DNA of 64,000 nt from Bacteroidales bacterium (GTDB taxonomy: Bacteria > Bacteroidota > Bacteroidia > Bacteroidales > UBA6680): NCBI GenBank assembly GCA_025210735.1, contig JAOARD010000062.1:62001-126000 (forward strand), read 5' to 3'. Shown here piece after piece: positions 53,018 to 62,002 of the stretch. Position 1 is the stretch's first letter, and the number at the start of each line of letters is the position of its first letter. The notes below the pieces were generated by a model. The model had not been told where the DNA came from and ran no database searches. It was given only the letters and a program-made list of their open reading frames with translations. The position numbers were made by a program, and so were the translations under genes.

Positions 53018-53046
53018 AAAAGGCGATTTAAACAATCGCCTTTTTT
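53016..53046. terminator. Bidirectional terminator
   Basis: AAAAAGGCGATT and AATCGCCTTTTTT flank a short loop; it serves the thioredoxin-like gene and the convergent zinc-ribbon gene. Confidence 0.9.
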
Positions 53047-53064
53047 ATTATATAAATATTTTGT

Positions 53065-53823
53065 CTATTCTTCGCCCATTTCAGGATCTACAAGGATACG
53101 TCCACAATACTCACATACAATAACTTTCTTTCTCAAACGAATATCAAGTTGTCTCTGTGGTGGAATCTTGTTAAAACATCCTCCGCATGCATCTCTCTCT
53201 ACAGCAACAACAGCTTTTCCGTTACGTGCATTCTTTCTGATACGCTTATAAGCTGTTAATAATCTCTCCTCAATCTTTGCACCAAGAGTTTCCGATTTTT
53301 TCTGAAGTTTCTCCTCATCTTTCTGTGTCTCAGAAGTGATATTCTCCAACTCCGTTCTTTTTGTGTCAAGATCAACATTACGTCCGTCAAGAGCTTGTCT
53401 TGATTCCTCAATAATAGCTCCTTTATCTTTCATTTTAGCAGTAAACTCACGAATACGTTTTTCGCAAAGCTCTATTTCCAGAGTCTGGAACTCTATCTCT
53501 TTTGATAAAGAGTCGTACTCACGATTATTTCTTACATTGTTCTGCTGCTCTTTATATTTAGTTATTAAAGCCTGAGCCTCAATAATCTCATTTTTTTTGT
53601 TAGCAATTTCATGCTCAAGGTTTTTCACCTCATCCTCGTAATTAAATATACGAGTCTCCAAACCAGCAATTTCATCTTCAAGATCCTGAACCTCAAGAGG
53701 TAGTTCACCCCTTAACCTTGCTATTTCATCAACTTGCGAATCAGCTGTTTGTAACTGATACAAAGCAAACAACTTCTCTTCAACAGTCATTGTTGGGGTA
53801 TCTTTTCCTTTATCTGCTGCCAT
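53065..53823 (-). CDS. Coiled-coil protein with C4 zinc ribbon (CT398/DUF-type zf-RING_7)
   Basis: A 252-residue protein. Residues of about 25-190 form a long antiparallel coiled coil rich in Glu and Lys. The C-terminal zinc ribbon has cysteines in CGGCFNKIPPQ and CEYCGRILV. The family (C4-type zinc ribbon, e.g. chlamydial CT398) is widespread, and its role is uncertain; links to sigma-54, type III components or RNA have been proposed in other bacteria. It lies four bases after a Nif3-like gene, so it is part of the MerR-Nif3-zinc ribbon operon. Confidence 0.9.
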   Translation of the reverse strand: MAADKGKDTPTMTVEEKLFALYQLQTADSQVDEIARLRGELPLEVQDLEDEIAGLETRIFNYEDEVKNLEHEIANKKNEIIEAQALITKYKEQQNNVRNNREYDSLSKEIEFQTLEIELCEKRIREFTAKMKDKGAIIEESRQALDGRNVDLDTKRTELENITSETQKDEEKLQKKSETLGAKIEERLLTAYKRIRKNARNGKAVVAVERDACGGCFNKIPPQRQLDIRLRKKVIVCEYCGRILVDPEMGEE

Positions 53824-53827
53824 ATTT

Positions 53828-54928
53828 TTATATGTAATTAATTGGATTTGTATTCACTTCCGATAAATAAGTGGCAAATTTAGTCATTTTTTTTGTAAGC
53901 AATTCATAAAAAATGCTTTTTGCATGTTTTTCGCTCTCATAATGACCTATATCTGCTATAATTATTGACTCTTCAGCATCAAAAAATTGATGATACTTAA
54001 AATCTCCTGATATAAAAATATCAGCTTTTGACCTTATTGCATTGTTTAGCAAGAAGGACCCACTTCCACCGCAAACCGCAACACGTTCAATTGGTTTATC
54101 AAACAATTTGGTATGTTTAATTACATCAAGTCCTAGTCTGCTTTTCAGATTTTTCAGAAAATCAATCTCAGACATGGGTTTTTCTATATTACCAACTATC
54201 CCTAATCCTACACTGCTATTCTCTTGTGTAAGAGCATATATATCATAAGCAACCTCCTCATACGGATGAGCTTTGAGCATTGCTTTTACAACACTACTCT
54301 TTTTATGTTTAGGAAAAATAGTCTCAAAACGAACCTCTTTCTCCTTGTGCAACTCTCCTACTGAACCAACAAAAGGATTTGCATCCTCATTACCTCTGAA
54401 TGTTCCTTGTCCATCGGCAGAGAATCCGCAACAATCGTAGTTCCCAATATTTCCTGCTCCGGCTTCAAATATCTTTGAACTAACATTCTCAAGATGTTTC
54501 TCAGGAATAAAAACAACCAGTTTGTACAGATCGTTATTTACTGGTTGTAATACCTGTTGGCTCTTTAAACCAATAATATCTGCTAAAACACTATTTATAC
54601 CTCCCTTTACACTATCAAGGTTTGTATGAGCTGCATAAATATTTATATCGTTCTTTATAGCTTTAATAACTATTCGTTCAGTATAATTACTGTTATTAAA
54701 TCTCTTTATCCCGGAAAAAACAACAGGATGATGAGATACAATCATATTTACACCTAAACTGATTGCTTCATCAACAACCTCTTCTGTAACATCCAGGCAA
54801 ATAAGAGCACCATTAACACTATTATTATACTGACCTATTAAAAGCCCCGAATTATCATATGACTCCTGATATGATAATGGCGCAACTGATTCTATAACTG
54901 AAACAACATCAGAAACTTTATATTCCAT
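53828..54928 (-). CDS. Nif3-like dinuclear metal centre protein
   Basis: A 366-residue protein of the NIF3/DUF34 family, with metal ligands in MIVSHHPVVFSGIK, AAHTNLDS and later ADIGHYESEKHA. A middle insertion (about 130-230, PII-like with GAGNIGNYDCCGFS) is typical of the long form. It was suggested to be GTP cyclohydrolase I type 2, but that role is disputed. Its start abuts the MerR stop with no gap, and the zinc-ribbon gene follows after four bases; this trio is commonly conserved in Bacteroidota. Confidence 0.92.
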   Translation of the reverse strand: MEYKVSDVVSVIESVAPLSYQESYDNSGLLIGQYNNSVNGALICLDVTEEVVDEAISLGVNMIVSHHPVVFSGIKRFNNSNYTERIVIKAIKNDINIYAAHTNLDSVKGGINSVLADIIGLKSQQVLQPVNNDLYKLVVFIPEKHLENVSSKIFEAGAGNIGNYDCCGFSADGQGTFRGNEDANPFVGSVGELHKEKEVRFETIFPKHKKSSVVKAMLKAHPYEEVAYDIYALTQENSSVGLGIVGNIEKPMSEIDFLKNLKSRLGLDVIKHTKLFDKPIERVAVCGGSGSFLLNNAIRSKADIFISGDFKYHQFFDAEESIIIADIGHYESEKHAKSIFYELLTKKMTKFATYLSEVNTNPINYI

Positions 54929-55264
54929 CTACAGCTCCTCTTTTATCTCATTAAGAAGTTCTTTAACCCCCTCTAACATTTTAATAACTTCATAGTTATT
55001 AATTGTATCTACCTTATTCTCTTTAAGTTTCTTTCTTGCCCCGTCAATTGTAAGTTTCTGCACCTTAACAAGGTGATAAATAAGCTTTAAGTTATCAAGA
55101 TCCTGATTTGTAAACATCCTGTTACCCTTCTTATTCTTTTTGGGTTTAAGTATTGAGAACTCCTTTTCCCAATATCTTATTGTTGATGTATTTACATTCA
55201 ACATCTCAGCAACCTCTCCTATTGAATGAAACAGTTTCTCTACTTTTTTTTCTTTATAAGGCAC
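54929..55264 (-). CDS. MerR-family transcriptional regulator
   Basis: A 111-residue regulator: FHSIGEVAEMLNVNTSTIRYWEKEFSILKPKKN is the winged helix-turn-helix, followed by the MerR second part (LDNLKLIYHLVKVQKLTIDGARKKLKEN). It has a short coiled-coil dimer helix and no cysteine-bearing effector domain, so it is not a metal sensor. It heads an operon with Nif3-like and zinc-ribbon genes and diverges from the propeller gene; the 228-bp gap between could hold its operator. Confidence 0.92.
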   Translation of the reverse strand: MPYKEKKVEKLFHSIGEVAEMLNVNTSTIRYWEKEFSILKPKKNKKGNRMFTNQDLDNLKLIYHLVKVQKLTIDGARKKLKENKVDTINNYEVIKMLEGVKELLNEIKEEL

Positions 55265-55367
55265 TGTATTATTGATTTTTAATGAGTACTATTCAATTTT
55301 GTATGTTATTAAATTTCTTGTTCACAACGCTATATAACAACGTTAACAATCTATGCTCAATTTTGTA

Positions 55368-55375
55368 TATATTTG
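55368..55375 (+). promoter_or_regulatory. Candidate -7 element (TATATTTG) for the propeller gene
   Basis: This is a perfect TAnnTTTG match 118 bases before the ATG at 55493, giving a leader of about 110 bases. No -33 TTTG is seen. Confidence 0.5.
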
Positions 55376-55492
55376 CCATCAAGTTATAAAACAGAATATA
55401 ACGTTATTAAATTACTAAAAACAAGCTAACTATACAAATATGTAAATTACTTACCTATATAAGTATCAAATATAAATAAAATTAAAAAGCAA

Positions 55493-56932
55493 ATGAAGTA
55501 TACTATTAGAGTTATAATGATTCTGTTCATTATCTGTAAATTTAATTATGCTTATACTCAAACCCGAATTATATCCGGAACATTTTTAGGCAACGAGAAG
55601 AGAAATTTTTATGGCACACAAGCACCATCAAAATTAAATGTTAAGTGGAAAAGATATCTAGGTAAAGGAAGAACAGTTATCTCCAGAAGACTAGGTGAAA
55701 GAATATGGGCTGGTGCCGGATGGACTGGTCAGCCATTAGTTGTTTTAGAGGACTCTATTCCTTATCTGATTCAGGGTGCCTATGATCATAACCTAAAGAA
55801 AATAAACGCAAATACTGGGGAAATTATATGGCAATATAAGTTTGATGATGTTATTAAAGGAACCGGTACTATATGGCATAATAAGAAAGCTACAAACAAA
55901 GAGAATGAGTTTATAATATTACAGGGTAGCAGATTAGGTACAGAACACTTTCTTGATGCTAAGATTGTTCCAAGTTACAGAGCTGTATCATATAATACAG
56001 GTAAAGAGTTATGGACAATGAATGTAAAATGGGGAGCCAGCTACAGTAGAGATGTTGATGGATCGGCATTAGTTATTAACGACACAGCTTATATTGGACT
56101 TGAAAATGCACTGTTTACTGTTTTTGATCCAGATCCTAAAAATGCCAAAAAATATCAAGGTCTGAATCAACCTGTAATTTTTGAGGAGCACAAATTATAT
56201 CATAATAATGATAAAAAGAAACACAAAGGAAATCTTGTAACAGAATCATCACCATGTCGTCTTGGTAACAGAATATATGTAGCATCAGGTTCTGGCCATG
56301 TATATGGTTACAATCTTACAACACGAAAAATAGATTGGGATTTCTTTATAGGATCAGATATTGATGGTTCTGCAATTGCAACATTTGATAGCTGTATTCT
56401 TGTATCGATAGAGAAACAATATATTGATGGAAGAGGTGGTATATTAAAACTTGATCCCAAAAAAGATCCAAAAGATGCTGTTGTGTGGTTTCAACCAACA
56501 GCTGATAAAAAATTTGCTAGTTGGGAAGGTGGAATGATTGGTAGTGCAAGTACAAACGACTACTATATACAACCAAACGATTCTGTTCCACATCTGGCTG
56601 CTTTTACAGCCATTGATGGTTATCTATATGTAGTTAATCATGCCGAGGTTACAGATAAAAAAGAGTTAGGCTTCGATAATAAAACGTATTACAATACCCC
56701 AAAAATTGTCTTTAAGAAATACATTGGTCCTTCTATCTCAACAGCTCTTATAGTAGACAATAAGGTTATTGCAGCAGGTTACAACGGTATATATCTGTAT
56801 GAGTTTGATAAAGATATGAACTTTAAATTGCTTGATAAATATCCTACAGGATTTGAATCTACTCCTGTTGTATATAACGGAAGAATTTACGTTGCTTCAA
56901 GAGATGGTAATTTATATTGTTTTGGCGACTAA
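55493..56932 (+). CDS. Exported PQQ-type beta-propeller protein
   Basis: A 479-residue protein with a signal peptide (about 1-22, ending NYAYTQ). It has repeated 'W.Y....G..W' and 'G.IY..S.DG.LYC' blades (NANTGEIIWQYKF, YNTGKELWTMNVKW, GHVYGYNLTTRKIDWDFFIG, NGRIYVASRDGNLYCFGD), the pattern of PQQ/quinoprotein-like propellers. It has no catalytic quinoprotein residues, so it is probably a structural or binding protein. It is monocistronic. An outer-membrane BamB-like role is unlikely because there is no lipobox. Confidence 0.78.
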   Translation: MKYTIRVIMILFIICKFNYAYTQTRIISGTFLGNEKRNFYGTQAPSKLNVKWKRYLGKGRTVISRRLGERIWAGAGWTGQPLVVLEDSIPYLIQGAYDHNLKKINANTGEIIWQYKFDDVIKGTGTIWHNKKATNKENEFIILQGSRLGTEHFLDAKIVPSYRAVSYNTGKELWTMNVKWGASYSRDVDGSALVINDTAYIGLENALFTVFDPDPKNAKKYQGLNQPVIFEEHKLYHNNDKKKHKGNLVTESSPCRLGNRIYVASGSGHVYGYNLTTRKIDWDFFIGSDIDGSAIATFDSCILVSIEKQYIDGRGGILKLDPKKDPKDAVVWFQPTADKKFASWEGGMIGSASTNDYYIQPNDSVPHLAAFTAIDGYLYVVNHAEVTDKKELGFDNKTYYNTPKIVFKKYIGPSISTALIVDNKVIAAGYNGIYLYEFDKDMNFKLLDKYPTGFESTPVVYNGRIYVASRDGNLYCFGD

Positions 56933-56940
56933 GAATATTC

Positions 56941-56961
56941 AGAGTGCCTTTATGGCACTCT
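56941..56961 (+). terminator. Hairpin after the propeller gene
   Basis: AGAGTGCC (56941-56948) and GGCACTCT (56954-56961) form a perfect 8-bp stem, with a partial T-rich tail. It lies between convergent genes. Confidence 0.7.
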
Positions 56962-56967
56962 ACTCTT

Positions 56968-57939
56968 TTAATCAAATGCTTGTCCGCTATTTGCTGCCAG
57001 CTGAATCATCTTATCAAACTGCTCCGGAGTAAGATCATTAAAGTAATAATTTATAGGATCTACTGGTTTGTTTGATATTCTAACCTCGTAATGAAGATGT
57101 GGAGCCATACTCATTCCTGTACTACCAACATAACCAATAACCTGTCCGCGCTTAACTTTTTGCCCTTTACGTACAATAATCTTACTCATATGTGCATATA
57201 GAGTAGAATAGTTATAACCATGATTGATTACCACCTTATTCCCATATCCTCGTTTTGAATGATCTACAGTTTTAATTACCCCATCGCCAGTAGCAAATAT
57301 CTCTGTACCTGATGATGCAGTAAAATCCATTCCGTGATGCTCTTTAGGAACCTTATAAAAAGGGTGTATACGCATACCAAAAGGCGATGCCACCCGCTTA
57401 AGATCTCTGTTTGATATTGGTTGTATTGCAGGAATTGAACGCAACATATCCTCCTTATTCTTAACAAGGCTGATTATCTCGTCAAATGATCTGGACTGAA
57501 CATATAATCTTCGGGCAATATCATCTAATCTGTCTGAAGTGTTTTTAACCAGATCTGAATTAGGAAGTGCATCAAGTTCACTATTTCTAGAAGCCCCACC
57601 AATGCCTGCTACTCTCTTCTCCCACGGAATTGGCTCTGTAGCATAAATACTTCTGTAAATATTATCATCACGTTGTTGAATATCTTTTAACACATTGTCA
57701 ACACGATCAAACTTTTTATTAAGAGTCTGGTAGTACGACGTTAACATCTCGCACTCTCTCTTTAATTCTCTCTCTTTTGGTGTATCAAAAAACGAAGAGT
57801 AGATAATGTAGTAGATAAAAGCTATAAAGATACTGGCAGAAACATATGTTAGCAGTCTAAAAACACGTTTCCACTTAGATACAACAACTTCATCGTAATT
57901 TAATGTATCCTTATTAAACTTATATTTTACCTTACCCAT
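56968..57939 (-). CDS. M23 metallopeptidase, membrane-anchored (copy 2 of tandem pair)
   Basis: A 323-residue envelope protein. An N-terminal cytoplasmic stretch and one membrane helix (about 30-50) precede a coiled-coil linker. The C-terminal LytM/M23 domain has zinc ligands in HHGMDFTASSG and HLHYEVRI. M23 enzymes cut peptidoglycan peptide crosslinks or serve as activators. It follows its paralogue by 46 bp. The pair may organise septal or T9SS-related wall remodelling; that is inference. Confidence 0.9.
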   Translation of the reverse strand: MGKVKYKFNKDTLNYDEVVVSKWKRVFRLLTYVSASIFIAFIYYIIYSSFFDTPKERELKRECEMLTSYYQTLNKKFDRVDNVLKDIQQRDDNIYRSIYATEPIPWEKRVAGIGGASRNSELDALPNSDLVKNTSDRLDDIARRLYVQSRSFDEIISLVKNKEDMLRSIPAIQPISNRDLKRVASPFGMRIHPFYKVPKEHHGMDFTASSGTEIFATGDGVIKTVDHSKRGYGNKVVINHGYNYSTLYAHMSKIIVRKGQKVKRGQVIGYVGSTGMSMAPHLHYEVRISNKPVDPINYYFNDLTPEQFDKMIQLAANSGQAFD

Positions 57940-57985
57940 AGCTACTTTTTTGAATCAGATATGCAATATAGCAATATTACGAGTA

Positions 57986-58939
57986 TTAATTCTGCGTTTC
58001 ACCACTTTTAACAACTTGCTGCAACTCCTCATCAGATATATCTCCTACATATAAAAGAGGATCTTTAGCTATATTTTTGTGGATAACCTCATAATGCAAA
58101 TGGGGTCCTGTTGAGGTACCACTATTTCCCATTTTTCCAATTAATGTACCTCTTGATACTACATCACCTTCTTTAACAAGAATCTTGCTAAGGTGTGCAT
58201 ATCTTGTTTTATATCCAAAGCCATGATCAATTAGTATCTCTCTACCATAGCCACGATTAGAAACTTTTGTAAGCTTAACCACTCCATCTCCTGTGGCATA
58301 TATATCAACACCTATACTTCCGGCAAAATCAACACCTTTATGAGGAATATATCTATGCTTTACCGGATGTAATCTCATTCCAAATCTATCGCTTATTCTA
58401 CGATAATCCTTTGACAGAAGAGGCGGTATTGCAGGCATTGCTGCTATCATTTTCTCTTTCTGGTGAGCCATTTCCTCAACCTTATCATACGATTTAGATT
58501 GCATATAAAGTTGTCTCTCTAACTGATCAAGCGACTTTGTAGTACGTTTTACAATAGCAATATGATCCAGACCAACAACAGGTATCTTTACCTCATTTCC
58601 TCCGGCACCAGCACGCCTTACATCACTTGGTATAGGATCCATCTCAAATACTTGTCTGTATTTCCTATTGTCATTTGTCTGTATCGCGTCAAGATAAGCA
58701 GCAACAATCTTCTGGTTATTTTCTAGTTTTTTGTATTCAGAAAGTATCTGCTCTTTCTGTTTCTGATACTCTTTCTGTTTTGGTGTTTGAAAGAAATAGG
58801 TAAAAATGGTTATATATACAATTGATAAGACAACCGACAGCAAAAAAAACGAGAGGTACTTAATTATAATAGCTCTCCTGCGCTTTGGTGTTTCGTTAAA
58901 TTGTAGATTTTTATGGTCAAATGTAAACTCTTTTTTCAT
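57986..58939 (-). CDS. M23 metallopeptidase, membrane-anchored (copy 1 of tandem pair)
   Basis: A 317-residue paralogue with the same layout: a membrane helix (about 28-50), a helical linker, and an M23 domain with HKGVDFAGSIG, the turn GRYAHL-like TRYAHLSKI and HLHYEVIHK. Both copies keep the zinc ligands, so both should be active. The promoter at 58983-59013 drives the pair and abuts the alaS -7 box. Confidence 0.9.
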   Translation of the reverse strand: MKKEFTFDHKNLQFNETPKRRRAIIIKYLSFFLLSVVLSIVYITIFTYFFQTPKQKEYQKQKEQILSEYKKLENNQKIVAAYLDAIQTNDNRKYRQVFEMDPIPSDVRRAGAGGNEVKIPVVGLDHIAIVKRTTKSLDQLERQLYMQSKSYDKVEEMAHQKEKMIAAMPAIPPLLSKDYRRISDRFGMRLHPVKHRYIPHKGVDFAGSIGVDIYATGDGVVKLTKVSNRGYGREILIDHGFGYKTRYAHLSKILVKEGDVVSRGTLIGKMGNSGTSTGPHLHYEVIHKNIAKDPLLYVGDISDEELQQVVKSGETQN

Positions 58940-58982
58940 TATAAATCAGTGCTCCTGCTAAAATCAACGTAGAAAATAACTA

Positions 58983-59013
58983 CAAATCTAAAAGAAATCA
59001 ATAATTTTGCAAA
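58983..59013 (-). promoter_or_regulatory. Promoter of the M23 pair, overlapping the alaS promoter
   Basis: On the minus strand TTTG (59013-59010), 19 bases, TAGATTTG (58990-58983): both boxes match the consensus exactly. Confidence 0.75.
59002..59009 (+). promoter_or_regulatory. Candidate -7 element (TAATTTTG) for alaS
   Basis: This is a TAnnTTTG match directly abutting the opposite-strand TTTG at 59010-59013. It ends 46 bases before the alaS ATG. Confidence 0.55.
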
Positions 59014-59055
59014 GTTTTTTACTTTGAAATATATAAAACAATAAAATATATAGAG

Positions 59056-61680
59056 ATGGATTCTAAAGAGTTAAGACAATCTTTTTTAGACTTTTTTGCG
59101 TCAAAATCACATAAAATTGTTTCTTCTGCACCAATGGTCATAAAAAATGACCCGACATTAATGTTCACAAATGCAGGTATGAATCAGTTTAAGGATTTGT
59201 TTTTAGGTAACAGCCCTATTCTGAATAAAAGGGTTTCTAACTCGCAAAAATGTCTTAGAGTATCAGGTAAACATAACGACCTTGAAGAGGTAGGACACGA
59301 TACATATCATCACACAATGTTTGAGATGCTTGGTAACTGGTCTTTCGGCGATTATTTCAAAGAAGAAGCTATAGCCTGGGCATGGGAGTACCTTACAGAA
59401 ACACTAAAGATTGATAAAGAATCGCTATATATTACTGTTTTTGAAGGATGCGAAGAGAGTGGTCTTTCACGCGATCAGGAAGCTGCTGATATATGGAAAA
59501 AATATATCTCTGAGGATAGAATTATTAATGGTAATAAAAAAGATAACTTCTGGGAGATGGGCGATCAGGGACCATGCGGACCTTGCTCTGAGATACATAT
59601 TGATATAAGACCAGAAGAGGAGAAAGCCAAGCAGTCAGGTAAAGAACTTGTAAACATGGACCATCCGGAGGTTATTGAAATCTGGAACCTTGTGTTTATG
59701 GAGTTTAACCGTAAAGCAAGTGGCGATCTTGAGAAGCTGCCACACAAACATGTTGATACCGGAATGGGATTTGAGCGTTTGTGTATGGTTATGGAAAAAA
59801 CCAGATCAAATTATGATACATCAGTATTCCAACCTCTTATTCAGAAGATTGCATCGCTTTCTGGTATAAAATATGGAGAAAATGAGGAGAACGATATTGC
59901 TATGAGAGTTATCTCTGACCACTGTCGTGCAGTATCATTTGCAATTGCTGATGGTCAGTTACCTTCTAACAACAAAGCAGGTTATGTAATACGCAGAATT
60001 CTGAGAAGAGCAATCAGATATGGTTACACATACCTTAATTTTAATGAACCATTCATAAACCAATTAGTTCCTATACTAATTGAGAACATGGGTGATACAT
60101 TCACTGAACTTAAGAAACAACAATCGTTAATTGAGAAGGTTATAAAAGAGGAAGAGGTTTCATTCCTTAAAACACTTGCTACTGGAATACGTCTGCTTGA
60201 TCAGATAATTGATGAGACCAAGAAGAAAGATTACAAAACTATTCCCGGTAAGATAGCATTTGAACTATATGATACTTATGGCTTCCCGCTAGACCTTACT
60301 GAACTTATTCTTAAGGAGAAAGATCTCGTTGTAAACCGTCGTGAATTTGAAAAGGAAATGGAGCAACAAAAAGAGAGATCAAGATCGGCAGGTACTGTAG
60401 AGACAGATGACTGGGTTGAGATTCTAGATGACGATAAAGAGGAATTTATAGGTTATGATTTTCTTGATACCGACATCAGAATAACAAGATACAGAACTAT
60501 AAAGCAGAAGAAAAAGACTCTTTATCATCTTGTATTCAACTACACACCATTTTATGCCGAATCAGGTGGTCAGGTAGGTGATTGTGGTATTATATATAAC
60601 GATGATGAAAAAATTAAGATTCTTGATACAAAAAAGGAGCATAATGTAATTATCCACATAACTGATAAGATGCCTAACGATGCAACAAAATCGTTTAAAG
60701 CAAGTGTTAACAAAGACAGCAGACAGTCAACTGCAAATAACCACACTGCTACTCACTTGTTGCACATGGTATTAAGAGATGTTCTTGGGAGCCACGTTGA
60801 GCAGAAAGGTTCGCTTGTTCATCCTGACTATCTGAGATTCGATTTCTCTCACTTTGAGAAGGTAACTGATGAGCAGATGGTTGAGATTGAGAACAAGGTA
60901 AACAAACTTATCAGAAAAAACATTCAGCTTGAAGAGCACCGTGCTATTCCAATGACTAAGGCAACAGAGATGGGTGCAATGGCTCTTTTTGGAGAGAAGT
61001 ATGGTGACCTTGTACGTGTTATTAAGTATGACGATTCTATTGAGCTTTGTGGTGGTACACACGTAAATGCAACTGGTGAAATTGGTCATTTCAGATTACT
61101 GTCTGAGAGCTCTGTGGCTGCAGGAATAAGAAGAATTGAGGCTGTTACGGGTGATAAAGCTGACGAATATATAGTTAACACAATGAATATCTTCAGAGAG
61201 CTTACAACTATTGTAGGTAACCCTAAGAATATCAAGCAGAGTGTTGAAAAGGTACTATTTGAAAACCAACAGCTAAATAAGAAAGTTGATGTATTTATTC
61301 GCGAACAGGTAAAGATTATTAAAAACGATCTTATAAGCGAAGTAAAGAGTATAGATAACTTTAATATAATTGCTAAGAAGATTGAGATTGATTCAGCTGA
61401 TTCTATTAGGGATATTGCTTTCCAGATAAAGGATAGTGTTGATAACCTTGTATTGATACTTGGTGCAGAACTACAAGGGAAAGCAAACCTTACAGTAATG
61501 TTATCAGAAAATCTGGTAAAAGAGAACGGACTAAATGCCGGACAGATAGTAAGAGAAGCTGCTAAAGAAATTCAGGGTGGCGGAGGTGGTCAGCCATTCT
61601 TTGCAACTGCAGGAGGTAAAAAACCAGAAAACCTTGAGATAGCAATAGAAAAAGCTAAAAACATAATATTGAATAAATAG
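59056..61680 (+). CDS. alaS: Alanyl-tRNA synthetase
   Basis: An 874-residue enzyme, standard bacterial length. The class II catalytic core starts [17 protein letters not shown] and includes [17 protein letters not shown]. The editing-domain zinc site has H563-TAT-H567 and C665-GGT-H669. The C-terminal region ends with the Gly-rich [16 protein letters not shown]. It is monocistronic, diverging from the M23 pair; a good terminator follows. Confidence 0.98.
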   Translation: MDSKELRQSFLDFFASKSHKIVSSAPMVIKNDPTLMFTNAGMNQFKDLFLGNSPILNKRVSNSQKCLRVSGKHNDLEEVGHDTYHHTMFEMLGNWSFGDYFKEEAIAWAWEYLTETLKIDKESLYITVFEGCEESGLSRDQEAADIWKKYISEDRIINGNKKDNFWEMGDQGPCGPCSEIHIDIRPEEEKAKQSGKELVNMDHPEVIEIWNLVFMEFNRKASGDLEKLPHKHVDTGMGFERLCMVMEKTRSNYDTSVFQPLIQKIASLSGIKYGENEENDIAMRVISDHCRAVSFAIADGQLPSNNKAGYVIRRILRRAIRYGYTYLNFNEPFINQLVPILIENMGDTFTELKKQQSLIEKVIKEEEVSFLKTLATGIRLLDQIIDETKKKDYKTIPGKIAFELYDTYGFPLDLTELILKEKDLVVNRREFEKEMEQQKERSRSAGTVETDDWVEILDDDKEEFIGYDFLDTDIRITRYRTIKQKKKTLYHLVFNYTPFYAESGGQVGDCGIIYNDDEKIKILDTKKEHNVIIHITDKMPNDATKSFKASVNKDSRQSTANNHTATHLLHMVLRDVLGSHVEQKGSLVHPDYLRFDFSHFEKVTDEQMVEIENKVNKLIRKNIQLEEHRAIPMTKATEMGAMALFGEKYGDLVRVIKYDDSIELCGGTHVNATGEIGHFRLLSESSVAAGIRRIEAVTGDKADEYIVNTMNIFRELTTIVGNPKNIKQSVEKVLFENQQLNKKVDVFIREQVKIIKNDLISEVKSIDNFNIIAKKIEIDSADSIRDIAFQIKDSVDNLVLILGAELQGKANLTVMLSENLVKENGLNAGQIVREAAKEIQGGGGGQPFFATAGGKKPENLEIAIEKAKNIILNK

Positions 61681-61701
61681 TAGTATTTACATACATAAGA
61701 G

Positions 61702-61730
61702 AAAGCTGCCAATAGGCGGCTTTTTCTTTA
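61702..61730 (+). terminator. Terminator of alaS
   Basis: AAAGCTGCC (61702-61710), a four-base loop and GGCGGCTTT (61715-61723) pair with one T-G, then a T-rich tract. Confidence 0.88.
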
Positions 61731-61817
61731 TTGTTACTTCCCAGAACCAAACTAACGGTCAAATTCAAAAATCTGACCCAAACAAGCTCGTAAAATACAA
61801 ATTCCAAAACAAACCCC

Positions 61818-61893
61818 TGTTTACAAGCAATTTAATTAACGTAAACAACAATTATATCTGGCTTTATCTACCATTATTCATCAGATAAAGCCA
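61818..61893. other. Two adjacent inverted repeats of unknown role
   Basis: TGTTTAC (61818-61824) with GTAAACA (61841-61847), then TGGCTTTATCT (61859-61869) with AGATAAAGCCA (61883-61893), a perfect 11-bp stem with a 13-base loop. Neither is followed by a T-run, and they lie between two proper terminators in a 322-bp gene-free stretch. It could be a small RNA, a binding site or a relic; nothing else is recognisable there. Confidence 0.45.
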
Positions 61894-61945
61894 AATATAA
61901 AGATTCTATTACATCACAATACGTAGGCTTTGGCATAATTTTATA

Positions 61946-61979
61946 AAACAAAAAAAGAGGATACCGAAGCATCCTCTTT
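61946..61979 (-). terminator. Terminator of the TonB-dependent receptor gene
   Basis: On the minus strand AAAGAGGAT (61979-61971), an eight-base loop, ATCCTCTTT (61962-61954), then a run of T (61953-61951). Confidence 0.88.
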
Positions 61980-62002
61980 CTTGAATTTTATCTAAAAATA
62001 TA

